DNA from: Gracilariopsis chorda
Taxonomy: Eukaryota > Rhodophyta > Florideophyceae > Gracilariales > Gracilariaceae
Length of the DNA: 64,000 nt
Direction of reading: 5' to 3'
NCBI GenBank assembly: GCA_003194525.1
Contig: NBIV01000007.1
Location: 248,001 to 312,000, forward strand
Shown here: one piece after another, positions 11,990-22,327 of the stretch
Layout: every line of letters begins with the position of its first letter
How positions within the stretch are numbered: position 1 is the stretch's first letter
Notes under the pieces: generated by a model
The model's input: only the letters and a program-made list of their open reading frames with translations
Database searches by the model: none
Told to the model about the DNA's origin: nothing
Position numbers and translations under genes: made by a program

Positions 11990-12494
11990 CTCAGTGTGTG
12001 CTAATGCATCCGGAGGAAGAATTGTTTTAGAGAATTGTTCGCAAAATTGCGCAATTGGTGTCGAGGGAAGAAAATCACTAAAAGTTTGACCACAATGACT
12101 GAAATACTCCTTATTAGGGTGACTACTGACTGACAAAAGAGGCTCGTTAGTTAATCATAGGTATACGGCCCTGATTCAAGTACAACAACACAATTGCCTA
12201 AAACAAATCAGGTGTTGTACGCATGCGATGATCAGCCAATATTTAAGCACAAATGGACCATAAGCGCTCTAATTCCGCTGCAAAACTCATTATACAACCA
12301 GAGCATATGTAGCATGTATCCGCAACATTTTTACAACGCTTTTGATGATGCAAACAATGCTTATAATAGTATTATGAGAGCAATGGAAAATCTCTAGTTG
12401 TTGCTGGACGTATCTTTTTCAAGTTGAGTTGAATAGTGGCAATTATTGAGCACTATATGATGACATGAAACGTCTAACAATCGTTATATATGAA
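11990..12494. other. Left flank of the Helitron block
   Basis: Non-coding, AT-rich. Its last bases (…tatatga on the plus strand before the block) supply the T that follows the Helitron 3' end when read on the minus strand, i.e. half of the A|T target dinucleotide. Confidence 0.5.
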
Positions 12495-15312
12495 CAAGTG
12501 GAAACGGGCTTCGGCCTTGGGCGGCGCTGCGCGCTGCGCGCCGCGTTCTTTTTGTAGCTTTGTGTATTTAGTAGCGTTCGGAGGCTCTCCGAGCACTTTG
12601 CTCGCTTGCGCTCGCAATAGCACTCGTAGAACCACGGGGTGCCGCGGCACTGAGAGTAGGTAAAGTGATAGGGGTTTGTGTTTAGGTGCCCAAATTGACT
12701 GCAGTGCCAGACAATGATGAGAAAGCGCGACGCGTTCCTTTGTGTAACTGGATGGCAATGCAGTCATTATGGGAGTGCGAGCCAGTAAGCAGGAAGCTTT
12801 GCTGCTGCTGCTGCTGCTGAAGTTTTTAAAAGGTAGGGAGGGGTTGCGCCAAATGGGCGTTTTGCAAGCGCAAATGGGGGCGTGCCAAGCGAATTTGTGG
12901 CGCAACGCCTCCCGTCAGTCAACAACACCCCCCTCATACCTGTGTAAATCATTAAGATAGGTGGTGTTGAGAGAAGTGGAAACGGCCTTCGGCCGTGGAC
13001 GGCGCTGCGCGCCGCATTCTTTTTGTAGCTTTGTGTATTTAGTAGCGTTCGGAGGCTCTCCGAGCACTTTGCTCGCTTGCACTCGCAATAGCGCTCGTAT
13101 AACCACGGGGTGCCGCGGCACTGAGAGTAGGTAAAGTGATAGGGGTTTGTGTTTAGGTGCCCAAATTGACTGCAGTGCCAGCCAATGATGAGAAAGCGTG
13201 ACACGTTGCTTTGTGTAACTGGATGGCACTGCAGTCATTATGGGAGTGCGAGCCAGTAAGCAGGAAGCTTTGCTGCTCCTGCTGCTGCTGAAGTTTTTAA
13301 ACGGTAGGGAGGCGTTGCGCCAAATGGATTATTTGCATGGGCAAATGGGGCATGCAAGACAAATTTGTGGCGCAACGCCTCCATTCAATCAAGAACGCCC
13401 CCCTCATACAGGAACAAATACTTTAAATGGAGAGACAAGTGGAAACGGCCTTCTGCCGTGGGCAGCGCTGCGCGCCGCGTTGTCTATGTAGCTTTGTGTA
13501 TTTAGTAGCGTTTGGAGGCTCTCCGAGAACTTTGCTCGCTTGCGCTTGCAATAGCAGTCGTAGAACCACGGGGCGCTGCGGCGCCTAGAGTAGGTGGAGC
13601 CGTAGGGATTTCTGTTTAGGTGTCTAAATTGACTGCAGTGCCAGCCATTGATGAGAAAGCGCGACACGTTGCTTTTTGTATCTAGATGGCACTGCAGTCA
13701 TTATGGGAGTGCCAGCCAGTAAGCAGGAAGCTCTGCTGCTGCTGCTGAAGTTTTTTAAAGGTAGGGAGGCGTTGCGCCAAATGGGCGTTTTGCATGAGCA
13801 AACGGGGGCATGCAAAGCGAATTTGTGGCGCAATGCCTCCCGTCAGTCAACAACACCCCTCTCATACATGTGTAAATCATTAAGAGTGGGGGTGTTGAGA
13901 CAAGTAGAAACGGCCTTCGGCCATTGGCGGCGCTGCGCGCCGCGTTGGTTTCGTAGCTTTGTGTATTTAGTAGCGTTCGGAGGCTCTCCGAGCACTTTAC
14001 TCGCTTGCGCTCGCAATAGCGCTTGTAAAAACATGAGGCGCCGCCGCGCCGAGAGTATGTGGAGCCGTAGGTGTTTGTGTTCAGGTGCTAAAATTGACTG
14101 CAGTGCCAGCCAATGATGAGAAAGCGTAACACGTTGCTTTTTGTATCTAGATGGCACTGCAGTAATTATGGGAGTGCCAGCCAGTAAGCAGGGAGCTTTG
14201 CTGCTGCTGCTGCTGCTGAAGTTTTTTAAAGGTAGGGAGGCGTTGCACCAAATGGGCGTTTTGCAAGCGCAAACGGGGGCATGCAAAGCGAATTTGTGGC
14301 GCAACGCCTCCCGTCAGTCAACAACACCCCTCTCATACATGTGTAAATCATTAAGACTGGGGGTGTTGAGACAAGTAGAAACGGAATTCGGCCGTGAACG
14401 GCGCTGCGGGCCGCGTTGGTTTTGTAGCTTTGTGTATTTAGTAGCGTTCGGAGGCTCTCCGAGCACTTTACTAGCTTGCGCTCGCAATAGCGCTTGTAAA
14501 ACCACGGGGCGCCGCCGCGCCGAGAGTATGTGGAGCCGTAGGAGTTTGTCTTCAGGTGCTAAAATTGACTGCAGTGCCAGCCAATGATGAGAAAGCGTAA
14601 CACGTTGCTTTTTGTATCTAGATGGCACTGCAGTAATTATGGGAGTGCCAGCCAGTAAGCAGGAAGCTTTGCTGCTGCTGCTGCTGCTGAATGTTTTAAA
14701 TGGTAGGGAGGCGTTGCGCCAAATGGGCGTTTTGCATGTGCAAACGGGGGCGTGCAAAGCGAATTTGTGAAGCAACGCCTCCCGTCAGTCAACAACACCC
14801 CCCTCATACATGTGTAAATCATTTAAAGTGGTGGTGTTGAGACAAGTGGAAACGGCCTTCGGCCGTGGGCGGCGCTGCGCGCCGCGTTCTTTTTGTAGCT
14901 TTGTGTATTTAGTAGCGTTCGGAGGCTCTCCGAGCACTTTACTCGCTTGCGCTCGCAATAGCGCTCGTATAACCACGGGGTGCCGCGGCACTGATAGTAG
15001 GTAAAGTGATAGGGGTTTGTGTTTAGGTGCCCAAATTGATTGCACTGCCAGCCAATGATGAGAAAGCGCGACACGTTGCTTTGTGTAACTGGATGGCACT
15101 GCAGTCATTATGGGAGTGCCAGCCAGTAAGCAGGAAGCTTTGCTGCTGCTGCTGCTGCTGAATTTTTTAAATGGTAGGGAGGCGTTGCGCCAAATTGGCG
15201 TTTTGCATGCGCAAACGGGGGCGTGCAAAGCGAATTTGTGGCGCAACGCCTCCCGTCAGTCAACAACACCCCCCTCATACATGTGTAAATCATTAAGAGT
15301 GGGGTGTTGAGA
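12495..15312 (-). repeat. Short non-autonomous Helitron units 1-6 (long-form monomers)
   Basis: Six tandem units: 12495-12972, 12973-13435, 13436-13900, 13901-14371, 14372-14842, 14843-15312 (463-478 bp). In element orientation each has TCTC at the 5' end and an inverted repeat GGAGGCGTTGCGCCA/TGGCGCAACGCCTCC with a loop of about 46 bp. A (CAG)n tract follows, then a middle region not found in the autonomous element, a run of GC-rich palindromes and the terminal hairpin before CTTG. These units keep a segment of about 34 bp (after the GGCGC palindrome) that most later units lack. They are the most diverged group: hairpins in units 1 and 5 are damaged. Unit 2 has the alternative 5' end. Confidence 0.85.
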
Positions 15313-15336
15313 CAAGAGGAAGCGGCCTTCGGCCGC
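15313..15336 (-). other. Helitron 3' terminal hairpin and CTTG end (element A)
   Basis: Plus-strand caag (15313-15316), a 5-nt spacer, then gcggccttcggccgc (15322-15336). On the element strand this is a 6-bp GC stem with a GAA loop, 5 nt, then CTTG. A short hairpin just before the end is the transposition terminator in canonical Helitrons, which however end in CTRR; this family ends in CTTG. The short units carry acggcc…ggccgt here, so the outer pair is A-T where the autonomous elements have G-C. Confidence 0.75.
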
Positions 15337-15459
15337 GGGCGGCGCTGCGGCTTGCGGTGGAGGAGTGATAAACAGCGGGGAGGAGAAAAGAGGGTAGAGA
15401 AAGCAAAAGCAGAAAAGCAAGTAGTTTAATTCAATGAAAGAAGAATGCAAGAGATATGA

Positions 15460-18400
15460 TTACGGTTGTGGAGGGATGCAGAACGGAATGGCTTCAGGCA
15501 GCACTGGGTTGGCGATGGGAACAGGCATGGGATGAATTGTGTGCGCATTCGCGGGTGTAAGCTGCGGATCATGCAGGAGCAGCACATGGTCGTTCCTTCG
15601 AACGCGTGACAATGCGACATACAACTGACCAGCGCAGAAGAAGTTGGATCGCACATCCACAACCAAGCCATCCGACGTCTTTCCCTGTCCTTTGTGAACG
15701 GTAGCTGCAAACGCGAGACGAATGGGAAACTGCCTTCGAATCATGCGAATATCTGCGAAAGAAAACTCGAAGTCGATACGATGCAGGAGCTGTCGTTCGA
15801 GCACCTGTCTGTTCTCATCGAATCGAGCCACCTGCATCGTAAATTCATCGACACGCACGACTACGAACAGCTTTCCGTTGATCACAGCCGGATGCAGCAC
15901 CTTCCGAATGACCATAACTGGCACACCGATCTTCAAGTCCAAGTTATGAGGCGGTATTCCAGTACGCGCATACTGATATGCAAACTCGGGGACGATAGAA
16001 CTGGCAAGTCAGACTCTGGGTTCTGTCCACGAACAGGTTGCATGGTTGTCGCTGACGGAAGAGTGAAGCGTTCACCAGGAAACAGATCTAGCGCTGCCGC
16101 ATTATGTTCGTCGACCAACTGATTTGTGGAGGCAATGAGCATTTTGCTGAGATCCACATCCTCCTTGCATCGTGTTGTGAGCCACTTCCACACGAATTGG
16201 TAGGCGGTTTGCATGCCACCGGTAGATCTGAGTGGTAGTGGAGCGTTGTTGGATATTTTGTTTCGTGCAATGGAACGTAACAGCGACGCAAATGCCGGAT
16301 CATCCGCTTGGCGTACTTGTTCCGTGAGGTACAGCACTTGAACCGAGCACAATGTCCACAGATCACTCTTCCACGGCAATTCGTTGAGAATGTTTGTGTA
16401 CACTCGTCTCACATTACCACTTGGCTCGGCCTCCATGTATACCTGCGGCACCACTGGAAGCAGCTGGGAGTAGTCGCCGGATAGAACGATGGTCAAGCCC
16501 CCAAAGGGAGGTGGGTTTTCCATTCCACTGCAGCAAAGATATTTGAGCAACGCATTCATGAGTTCGAAGAGCTTTCTTGAGAGCATGGACGCTTCATCCA
16601 AGACGAGCAGTTGTATTTCGCGTAGCAGTTCTGCACGTTGAGATCGGGGACCGTACTTTGACAAAGTGGCTGTAGTGTTGCTTGTGCTGTCCCTATCAGC
16701 TACACCCAGTCAGAGAAGGCTATGTAAAGTGCGGCCACCTTCGTACAACGAAGCTGCAATGCCTGTTGTAGCAGTCATTTCGGCGAGCATTCCTTCCGAC
16801 TCAACGATATCACGAAGGAGGTTGAGCACGTATGTCTTTCCGGTTCCTGCGGATCCTTGCACAAAGAACACGTTTCCAGGAGTGCTTGTTCGCTCGTGCA
16901 GCGCCTGTCGTTGTTGCAATGCGGTAATGACGGTGTTAATGACTTGTCTTTGGCGAGGTTTTAAGGTGGCGTACCTTGACTGCAAAGTTGACGAATTTCG
17001 CACCACTCGTGCGTCTCGAGTTGTTGTAGCTCGACTCGCCTCAGTCAATGCTGTATGATCCTGCTGTAGGTGTTGGAAGAAGAAGCTGTGATCGAGAAGC
17101 AGTCGTCCTCCGTGCCGGTCTGAGATCTCCACCACACGTCGATACATTTCTTGCTTTCGTTGCTGCTCATCTCCTCTATGTATGTCGCTACATAGTGCCT
17201 CCCAGTTTTCGACGGCCATTTTTTCTGGGTCTGTGCCTTGTTGGTATAGTGTAACAACCAGACGTCGTAGCTCTGAGGGCGTGCTGTATATCTGCACTGC
17301 TTCTTGGAATGCAATATCAAACTCGGATCCGTCCGCGAGCAGTCCGCTTACAATTGCAGTTTCACGATACGTTCCATACTGCTGTCCGTTGAAATTCCTT
17401 GCGTCTTCATAAGAGCTCGAGCCGTGATTCATGAGCAGCAAGCGCAGAGCAAAGAGCTCAATGTCCGACGGTGAAACACCTCTGATCCTTGCGACGCACT
17501 GCTCGTCGTCCGTGCGCTCTACCACGTACATGGGCGGATCGCAGTCGTCTGTGGGCACCTGAGTGCTGTCTCCGTCGTATTGGTTAAGCACGCGGGCTGG
17601 AAGCGTGCGATACAATCGCACTTTTTCAAAGTACGAAAGGTAGTCGAGGTTCGCGTATGCTTCGGGCCTTGCAAAGTATCTCTGCATTGTAGACGGCTGT
17701 GATGCAGAAGAGAGCTGGTTTGGACCTCTCAGCAGAAATGTGCGCTCTCCTTCCAAGTGAATGGCCAGTCGCTCTACTTTTGGTACGATGTGAACATGTC
17801 CAAACTCGAAAAGTCTCCAAGCTGCATTGACGGCGCCCACCACACGCGCTCGCATTTATGCACGAATGGCGTTCTGCACCTGTGGCTCTTGTTGCTTCTC
17901 GTTGTGTGTGCCTTTCTCATTAGCACCACTCACGTTGAGCACCACCTCCTGAGCTTTGGGCTGCTTAAACGCGTACTTCATCAGATAAGCCACTGCGCCC
18001 CCTCCTTGCGTGCGCTCTACGTTGATATGAGAGGGGTACTTCTTGGTCAGAGTTGGGTTGTACGGCACTATCCTGAGGTCATGTTGCCTTCTTCTGCGGT
18101 AGACCACGCGATTCGTGCCTTCTTCAATGTACGTCTCCGGCACAATCATGTTGCCGTCGTATCCAAACTTGCAACGCCCAGCGCGATTCCGGCAATAGGT
18201 GGAGTGGCGGTGCCTGTGCATGGAACGAATGAGAGCACGCAACGCGTCGTCTTCACCGGGAAGAGGAAGTTCTGCACGAATCAGCTCGTCGATCACATCA
18301 ACGTCTTCAATCACGCCTTCTTCGAGCCACACGAGTATGTGGTGATGAGGCACATTGCGCTCTTGAAACTCGAACTTTGATGCAAGCCCCAGGCACTTCA

Positions 18401-20879
18401 ATCCAAAGATCTGCTCCGAGTTCTTCTCCAAATCCTTCATGAAGTCGTTTGCGTACTGGTTGTACACCCTTGCAATCAGATCCGGTCGGTCAAACGGTCG
18501 AGGGCGGTTACTTTGTGCCGTAAATGCGCCACGATTGGTGGTGTCCATCCCAAGACGCTGGATGTCCTCTCGCCAGATGTTCATGGTGATTGTAATGAAC
18601 AGAGAAGGCGGTCCTCTCCGCGCCACGATCGCCTGTACATCCATGCGCTTGTTCTTCCAGTATGCTGCTGAGTTGACGTAGTCATCGGGCAGAAAGATGC
18701 GTCCCATTAGCACGAGCTGGGATTGTGGCACGTGACCGGTTTGCTGTTGTGCTTGCTGCATTTCTTGCTCTTGTACAATGCGTGCCCGTTGTTCTCTTTC
18801 GAGGAAACGGAGTCGCATGTCCTCAATGTTTGTGTGGGTGCGGAGCATCCACATCTGCATCAACGGTCCACTGTCCAGAAGGATGTTGTCTGAGTACAGT
18901 CGTCTCTTCGCGTTCTCAGCCCAGGTGAGCTTTCGGAGCTTCCAATCTTTGAAGCTGAGACCTGAGATTTGCTGTGTTGAGTTCTTTGCCTCCAGAAACA
19001 CGCCAATGTCAAACGGTTCGTGCTGATCACCGTACGGGTAGAGCAGAGGGAAAGTGCCTTTCTCTGCCATTTTGGATGCCGGTTTTAGAAGGCGGTACCG
19101 CACTTGCGCATTGTTTGCGCCATCTACAGTCGCCCCTGCTCCAGCAGCAACAGCACTCGTCACTGCAGCGTGCTCTTCGGCTACGGTTCCTTCTACCAAG
19201 CGCGGTACTTGAGACTCCACTCGGTACAGGCCAGTCGGATCCACGACGAGCGTTCTCATCATGGTTGGCCCCCCACCAGGAGCATCTTTAGGGAGAGGCC
19301 CAGCACCTACGTGAGGAGCACTGACTGTGGCACTTCGGGTTCCTTCGTAACCACGTACGACTACTCTCTCTTCTGCTGCCTGCATGCTGATATCGACGGC
19401 GGTATCTGCATTTTGTTTTTGTTGTTGTTGCGTGCTAAGCATGGATCGGTACCGCTCACGCACCACGTCTGGCTTGGGCTGGATCACATCGTACAACTTG
19501 GGCACGATATCTCGTACGTTGATATCTTGAATGAACGCACGCAAATTGGCACGCGCATAGTGAGAGGGATCCAAGTTAGGGGGACCAGTACCCCACAGAA
19601 AGCTGTAGCGCGTGTTGTTCTGGTTCTGCGTGGGCAGAGCGAGAGCTGCGTTTCCCTCAAGTCTCAGAAAGGAGGGACCGCCTCCCGTCACATACGACAT
19701 GTCCATGAACGCTTGCGTCGTAGCGAAGAGCGTATTCAAGTTGAGAAAATGGCTGTGAAAGGCTCTCAGACTATAAAGACTGCGAACCAACTCGTTGTTA
19801 TGCCTTCTGCGGAACGTGACGCCCCACCCTGACATTCTTTTCATTCCACAGCACACTCCATTGGTCTCTTTGCCAAGCAAAACGCATCCGCAGTACTTGC
19901 AGCTATGAATTCTCAATGTCCAGTCCCGGTACGGGCAGGAGGAGAGCGTGTGTGCGTGCTCGCCGCATCTTCCGCATCGCCTTTGACCTGCAGTGGGAAG
20001 CATATCAAACTCCGGCACGCTTGCACGGATGGCCGGATCATTCCTCGCCTGAGCTGCCACGGAATCCCACGCATAGTACACGCGATAGAGTCCTCGATCA
20101 GGACGCCCAGCACAGTGCATGACCGTCGTATCAAGCTGTTGCTGTGGCTGATGCTGCGGCTGGTGTGAGGGAGCCGGTGTGATCTCATCCGCTTCCACCT
20201 CCATCGGAATGGACATCTGTTGTTCTTCCTGTTCCGCTTGTGGCAACGCAGGCTGCGGCGGCGGGTTTGAGGGAGCCGGGGTGATCTCATCGTCTTCCAC
20301 TTCCATCGGGACTGGCATCTGTTCTTCCTCTTGTTCAGCTTGTGGCAGAGCAGGCTGCTGTGATGGCGGTGGCTGTGAGGGAGCAGGGATGATCTCATCC
20401 TCTTCCACTTCCATCGCAATAGGCATCTGTTCTGCAGGCATTGGTGGGAGAGGGGGAGGCATCGGAGGCGGTGGAATGTGACTTGGAAGGCCTCTCACAA
20501 ACTCCAGAAATACAGGAAGTGGGCACGATGTCGGTAGATCTGTGGCAGGGGACTCACTGGCTCCAGCGGCGCTTGTGCTAACTGCTGCTGCAACCGAAGT
20601 AGGTGCAGGAGTAATTTCGTCTTCTTCAACCACTGGAACAATAGGTCCTTGAACGTGTGCTCCGCTCTCATTTACTCCCAACTCATCTGGAGCTGGAAGA
20701 GCTGGTGCTCTTCGGGGTCTTCCAGCTCCTGCCCGTGCTCCACCACTGCCGACGCGACGACCACCAGCGTTTTGCCTTGCACCGCCTGCGTTCAACCTGG
20801 CACCTCCAAAATTGTCTCTGGCACCTCCTGAGTTAGATCGGACGCCACCAGAGTTTAGACGTCGCCCTCCTCTCGTCAT
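15460..20879 (-). pseudogene. Helitron A Rep-helicase (broken at three sites)
   Basis: The rolling-circle transposase. From the ATG at 20,879: residues 4-57 are repeats of R-x-N-x-G-G; residues 85-240 hold acidic repeats around EDEITPAPS; C302-x2-C305-x4-H310-x4-C315 is a zinc knuckle, followed by a Cys cluster at 327-344. A Helitron-like N domain follows, then the HUH endonuclease with PHHHILVWL (His 845-847) and the two-tyrosine motif YLMKY (Tyr 965, Tyr 969). The helicase half has Walker A GSAGTGKT (16,856-16,833), VLDEASM, GDYSQLLPVV and, near the C-terminus, [11 protein letters not shown]. Lesions, judged against B-F: TAA at 17,858-17,856 (Tyr codon in B), TGA at 16,712-16,710 (Gly codon in B) and a missing base near 16,005. 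The Rep active site itself is intact. Confidence 0.88.
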
Positions 20880-21127
20880 TTCAATTTACCAGAAAAAGGA
20901 AAAAAAACATTTCTATGTTTTTGTAAACCGTTAAAAACTTTGCCAGAGTTCCAGAATAATTTCCAATATACCACAAAGTTGAAAGTGAAAAACTGGTTGC
21001 AGTTTGTTGCTTTGCACCCACCGGGCCTAGTCGCATGCAGCAATTAAAAAAACAAATTGCTGCAAGGCTTATATTTACCCGATGCAGTCGTGCGCAGCAC
21101 AGGGACTCTCGACACACTCCTGTTGGA

Positions 21128-21331
21128 TTATGACGGGCGGAGTGCGCCCAGCCGGTTTTCAAGCCGTTTGATGTTTAACCCGCGTCCGGTTGTAAGGATT
21201 GGTCTGCCTTTACTCACACACCGAAGTGTGCTTTCCGGCCCCAAGAGGTACGACACGGCGGCCGCCCTGGACCCTGCACAGCAAGCTGGTATTAGGTCCG
21301 GTAAACCCTCAGACTTCCTGATCGCCGTCAA
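21128..21331 (-). CDS. Conserved 67-codon leader ORF of the Helitron (uncertain)
   Basis: Begins MTAIRKSEGLPDLIPACCAG and ends shortly after ILTTGRGLNIKRLENRL. The same open frame occurs in B (32,618-32,415) and C (49,409-49,206) with only a few changes, and its first 49 codons form the start of the fused frame in D and F. It precedes the Rep-helicase gene on the same strand. No known domain. It may be an upstream ORF, a first exon, or chance; the copies are too similar for conservation alone to prove coding. Confidence 0.3.
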   Translation of the reverse strand: MTAIRKSEGLPDLIPACCAGSRAAAVSYLLGPESTLRCVSKGRPILTTGRGLNIKRLENRLGALRPS

Positions 21332-21546
21332 ACGACCAGTATACCACAGAGGAGCACCTGACGTTTCCCAGATCCGTGGTACTTAGTGGGTTACTCTTGT
21401 GGCGACCTGCACACGAGCTCGGCCTTGCCTAGGTCCCAGGCCAGCAAACAATGCCCAAAGTAGGAAAAGGTTACGACACTGCGCTATTGACCAAGCCTGA
21501 ATGGGATGCAAAATAGTGGTTAGGGTCAGCAAGCGAGATGCATTTG

Positions 21547-21627
21547 GCACTGCGCCAGTGCAGTATATACGTCTGTTGCAGGCATGTCTGCAATGACACT
21601 TCAGTATACACTGCACTGGCGCAGTGC
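21547..21627. promoter_or_regulatory. Stem-loop in the Helitron leader
   Basis: Left arm 21,547-21,569 (gcactgcgccagtgcagtat…) pairs with right arm 21,605-21,627, 23 bp with one mismatch, around a 35-nt loop. The loop itself holds a smaller stem, ttgcag/ctgcaa. The right arm overlaps the repeated cacgtg-containing element. All full-length copies and D-F have it. It could form a cruciform or act in transcription or replication control; this is inference. Confidence 0.5.
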
Positions 21628-21976
21628 AATTTGCCACGTGTCGGAATGCACTGCACTGGCGCAGTGCGATTTGCCACGTGTCGGAATGAACAGGCGGGGT
21701 TTTGCTGCTGAGTGGCTGGCACAACAATATGATTGTATTGCAAGCCATTCAGCAGCCATTGCACAGTCAACTTGCAGCAGCAGCAGCTAATTAACTGAAC
21801 GCTTTGCTGCTGCTGCTGCTGCTGAATTTTTTTAATGGTAGGGAGGCGTTGCGCCAAATGGGCGATTTGCATGCGCAAACGGGGGCGTGCAAGAGGATTT
21901 TGTGGCGCAACGCCTCCATTCAATCAACAACACCCCCCTCATACATGTGTAAATCATTAAGAGTGGGGTGTTGAGA

Positions 21977-22327
21977 TGCAATTTGCCACGTGTCGAAATG
22001 CACTGCACTGGCGCAGTGCAATTTGCCACGTGTCTGAATCAACAGGCGGGTTTTGCTGCTGAGTGGCTGGCACAACAATTTGATTGTATTGCAAGCCATT
22101 CAGCAGCCATTGCACAGTCAACTTGCAGCAGCAGCAGCTAATTAACCGAACGCTTTGCTGCTGCTGCTGCTGCTGAATTTTTTAAATGGTAGGGAGGCGT
22201 TGCCCCAAATGGGCGATTTGAATGCGCAAACGGGGGCGTGCAAGAGGATTTTGTGGCGCAACGCCTCCATTCAATCAACAACACCCCCCTCATACATGTG
22301 TAAATCATTAAGAGTGGGGTGTTGGGA
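21977..22327 (-). mobile_element. Truncated Helitron fragment: 5' module plus start of leader
   Basis: In element orientation it starts with TCCCAACACC (22,327), has the usual inverted repeat, CAG tract and first part of the leader (two cacgtg repeats), then stops abruptly at …CAAATTGCA and is followed by the 5' TCTC of element A. The hairpin and CTTG end are missing. The break in the leader is not at an A|T pair, so A did not simply insert there; it looks like an aborted copy or a recombination product. Confidence 0.65.

Larger units (their letters stand above)
20880..21804 (-). other. Helitron leader between 5' terminal module and Rep-helicase ATG (element A)
   Basis: About 0.9 kb upstream of the Rep ATG, present in A, B and C and partly in D-F. 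It contains a conserved 67-codon open frame (21,331-21,128, minus), a long stem-loop (21,547-21,627), and direct repeats built on gcactggcgcagtgcaattt followed by gccacgtgtcgg: two copies in A, D and E, one in B, C and F. The repeat includes the palindrome CACGTG. A promoter for the transposase gene would be expected here, but no element can be fixed by eye. The 21,547-21,569 arm contains TATATA. Confidence 0.6.
15313..21976 (-). mobile_element. Helitron A, near-full-length element (6.66 kb)
   Basis: On the minus strand: 5' TCTCAACACC (21,976), inverted repeat and CAG tract shared with the short units, a leader of about 0.9 kb with a strong stem-loop, the Rep-helicase gene (20,879-15,460), a 3' region of about 145 bp, and the terminal hairpin followed by CTTG (15,316-15,313). 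The class is set by the Rep + Pif1-type helicase protein together with 5' TC, a 3' hairpin and A/T target. No apurinic endonuclease domain is visible, which argues against the Helentron subtype. The gene carries two nonsense changes and one 1-nt deletion. Confidence 0.88.

Noticed and set aside
13843-15246. Open frames of 153 codons with poly-Ser recurring every 471 bp on the minus strand of the short units
   Set aside because: They cross unit junctions, the Ser run is just the CAG tract read in one frame, and in most later units the frame is split by the 34-bp loss or single-base changes. The exact 471-bp spacing only reflects unit lengths divisible by three.
17757-18380. Plus-strand open frame of 207 codons opposite the Rep-helicase (also at 29,154 and 45,843)
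   Set aside because: It mirrors the real minus-strand Rep core, where catalytic motifs lie; its repetition is explained by the three element copies.
19104-19832. Plus-strand frame of 242 codons opposite the Helitron N domain
   Set aside because: Antisense shadow of a conserved coding region with no recognisable domain.
15313-21976. Helentron (Helitron2) classification
   Set aside because: No endonuclease domain is seen after the helicase, the 5' end is TC, the edges are A|T, and the hairpin sits 5 nt before the end, all as in canonical Helitrons. The CTTG end and CAG tract are atypical but not enough to reclassify.
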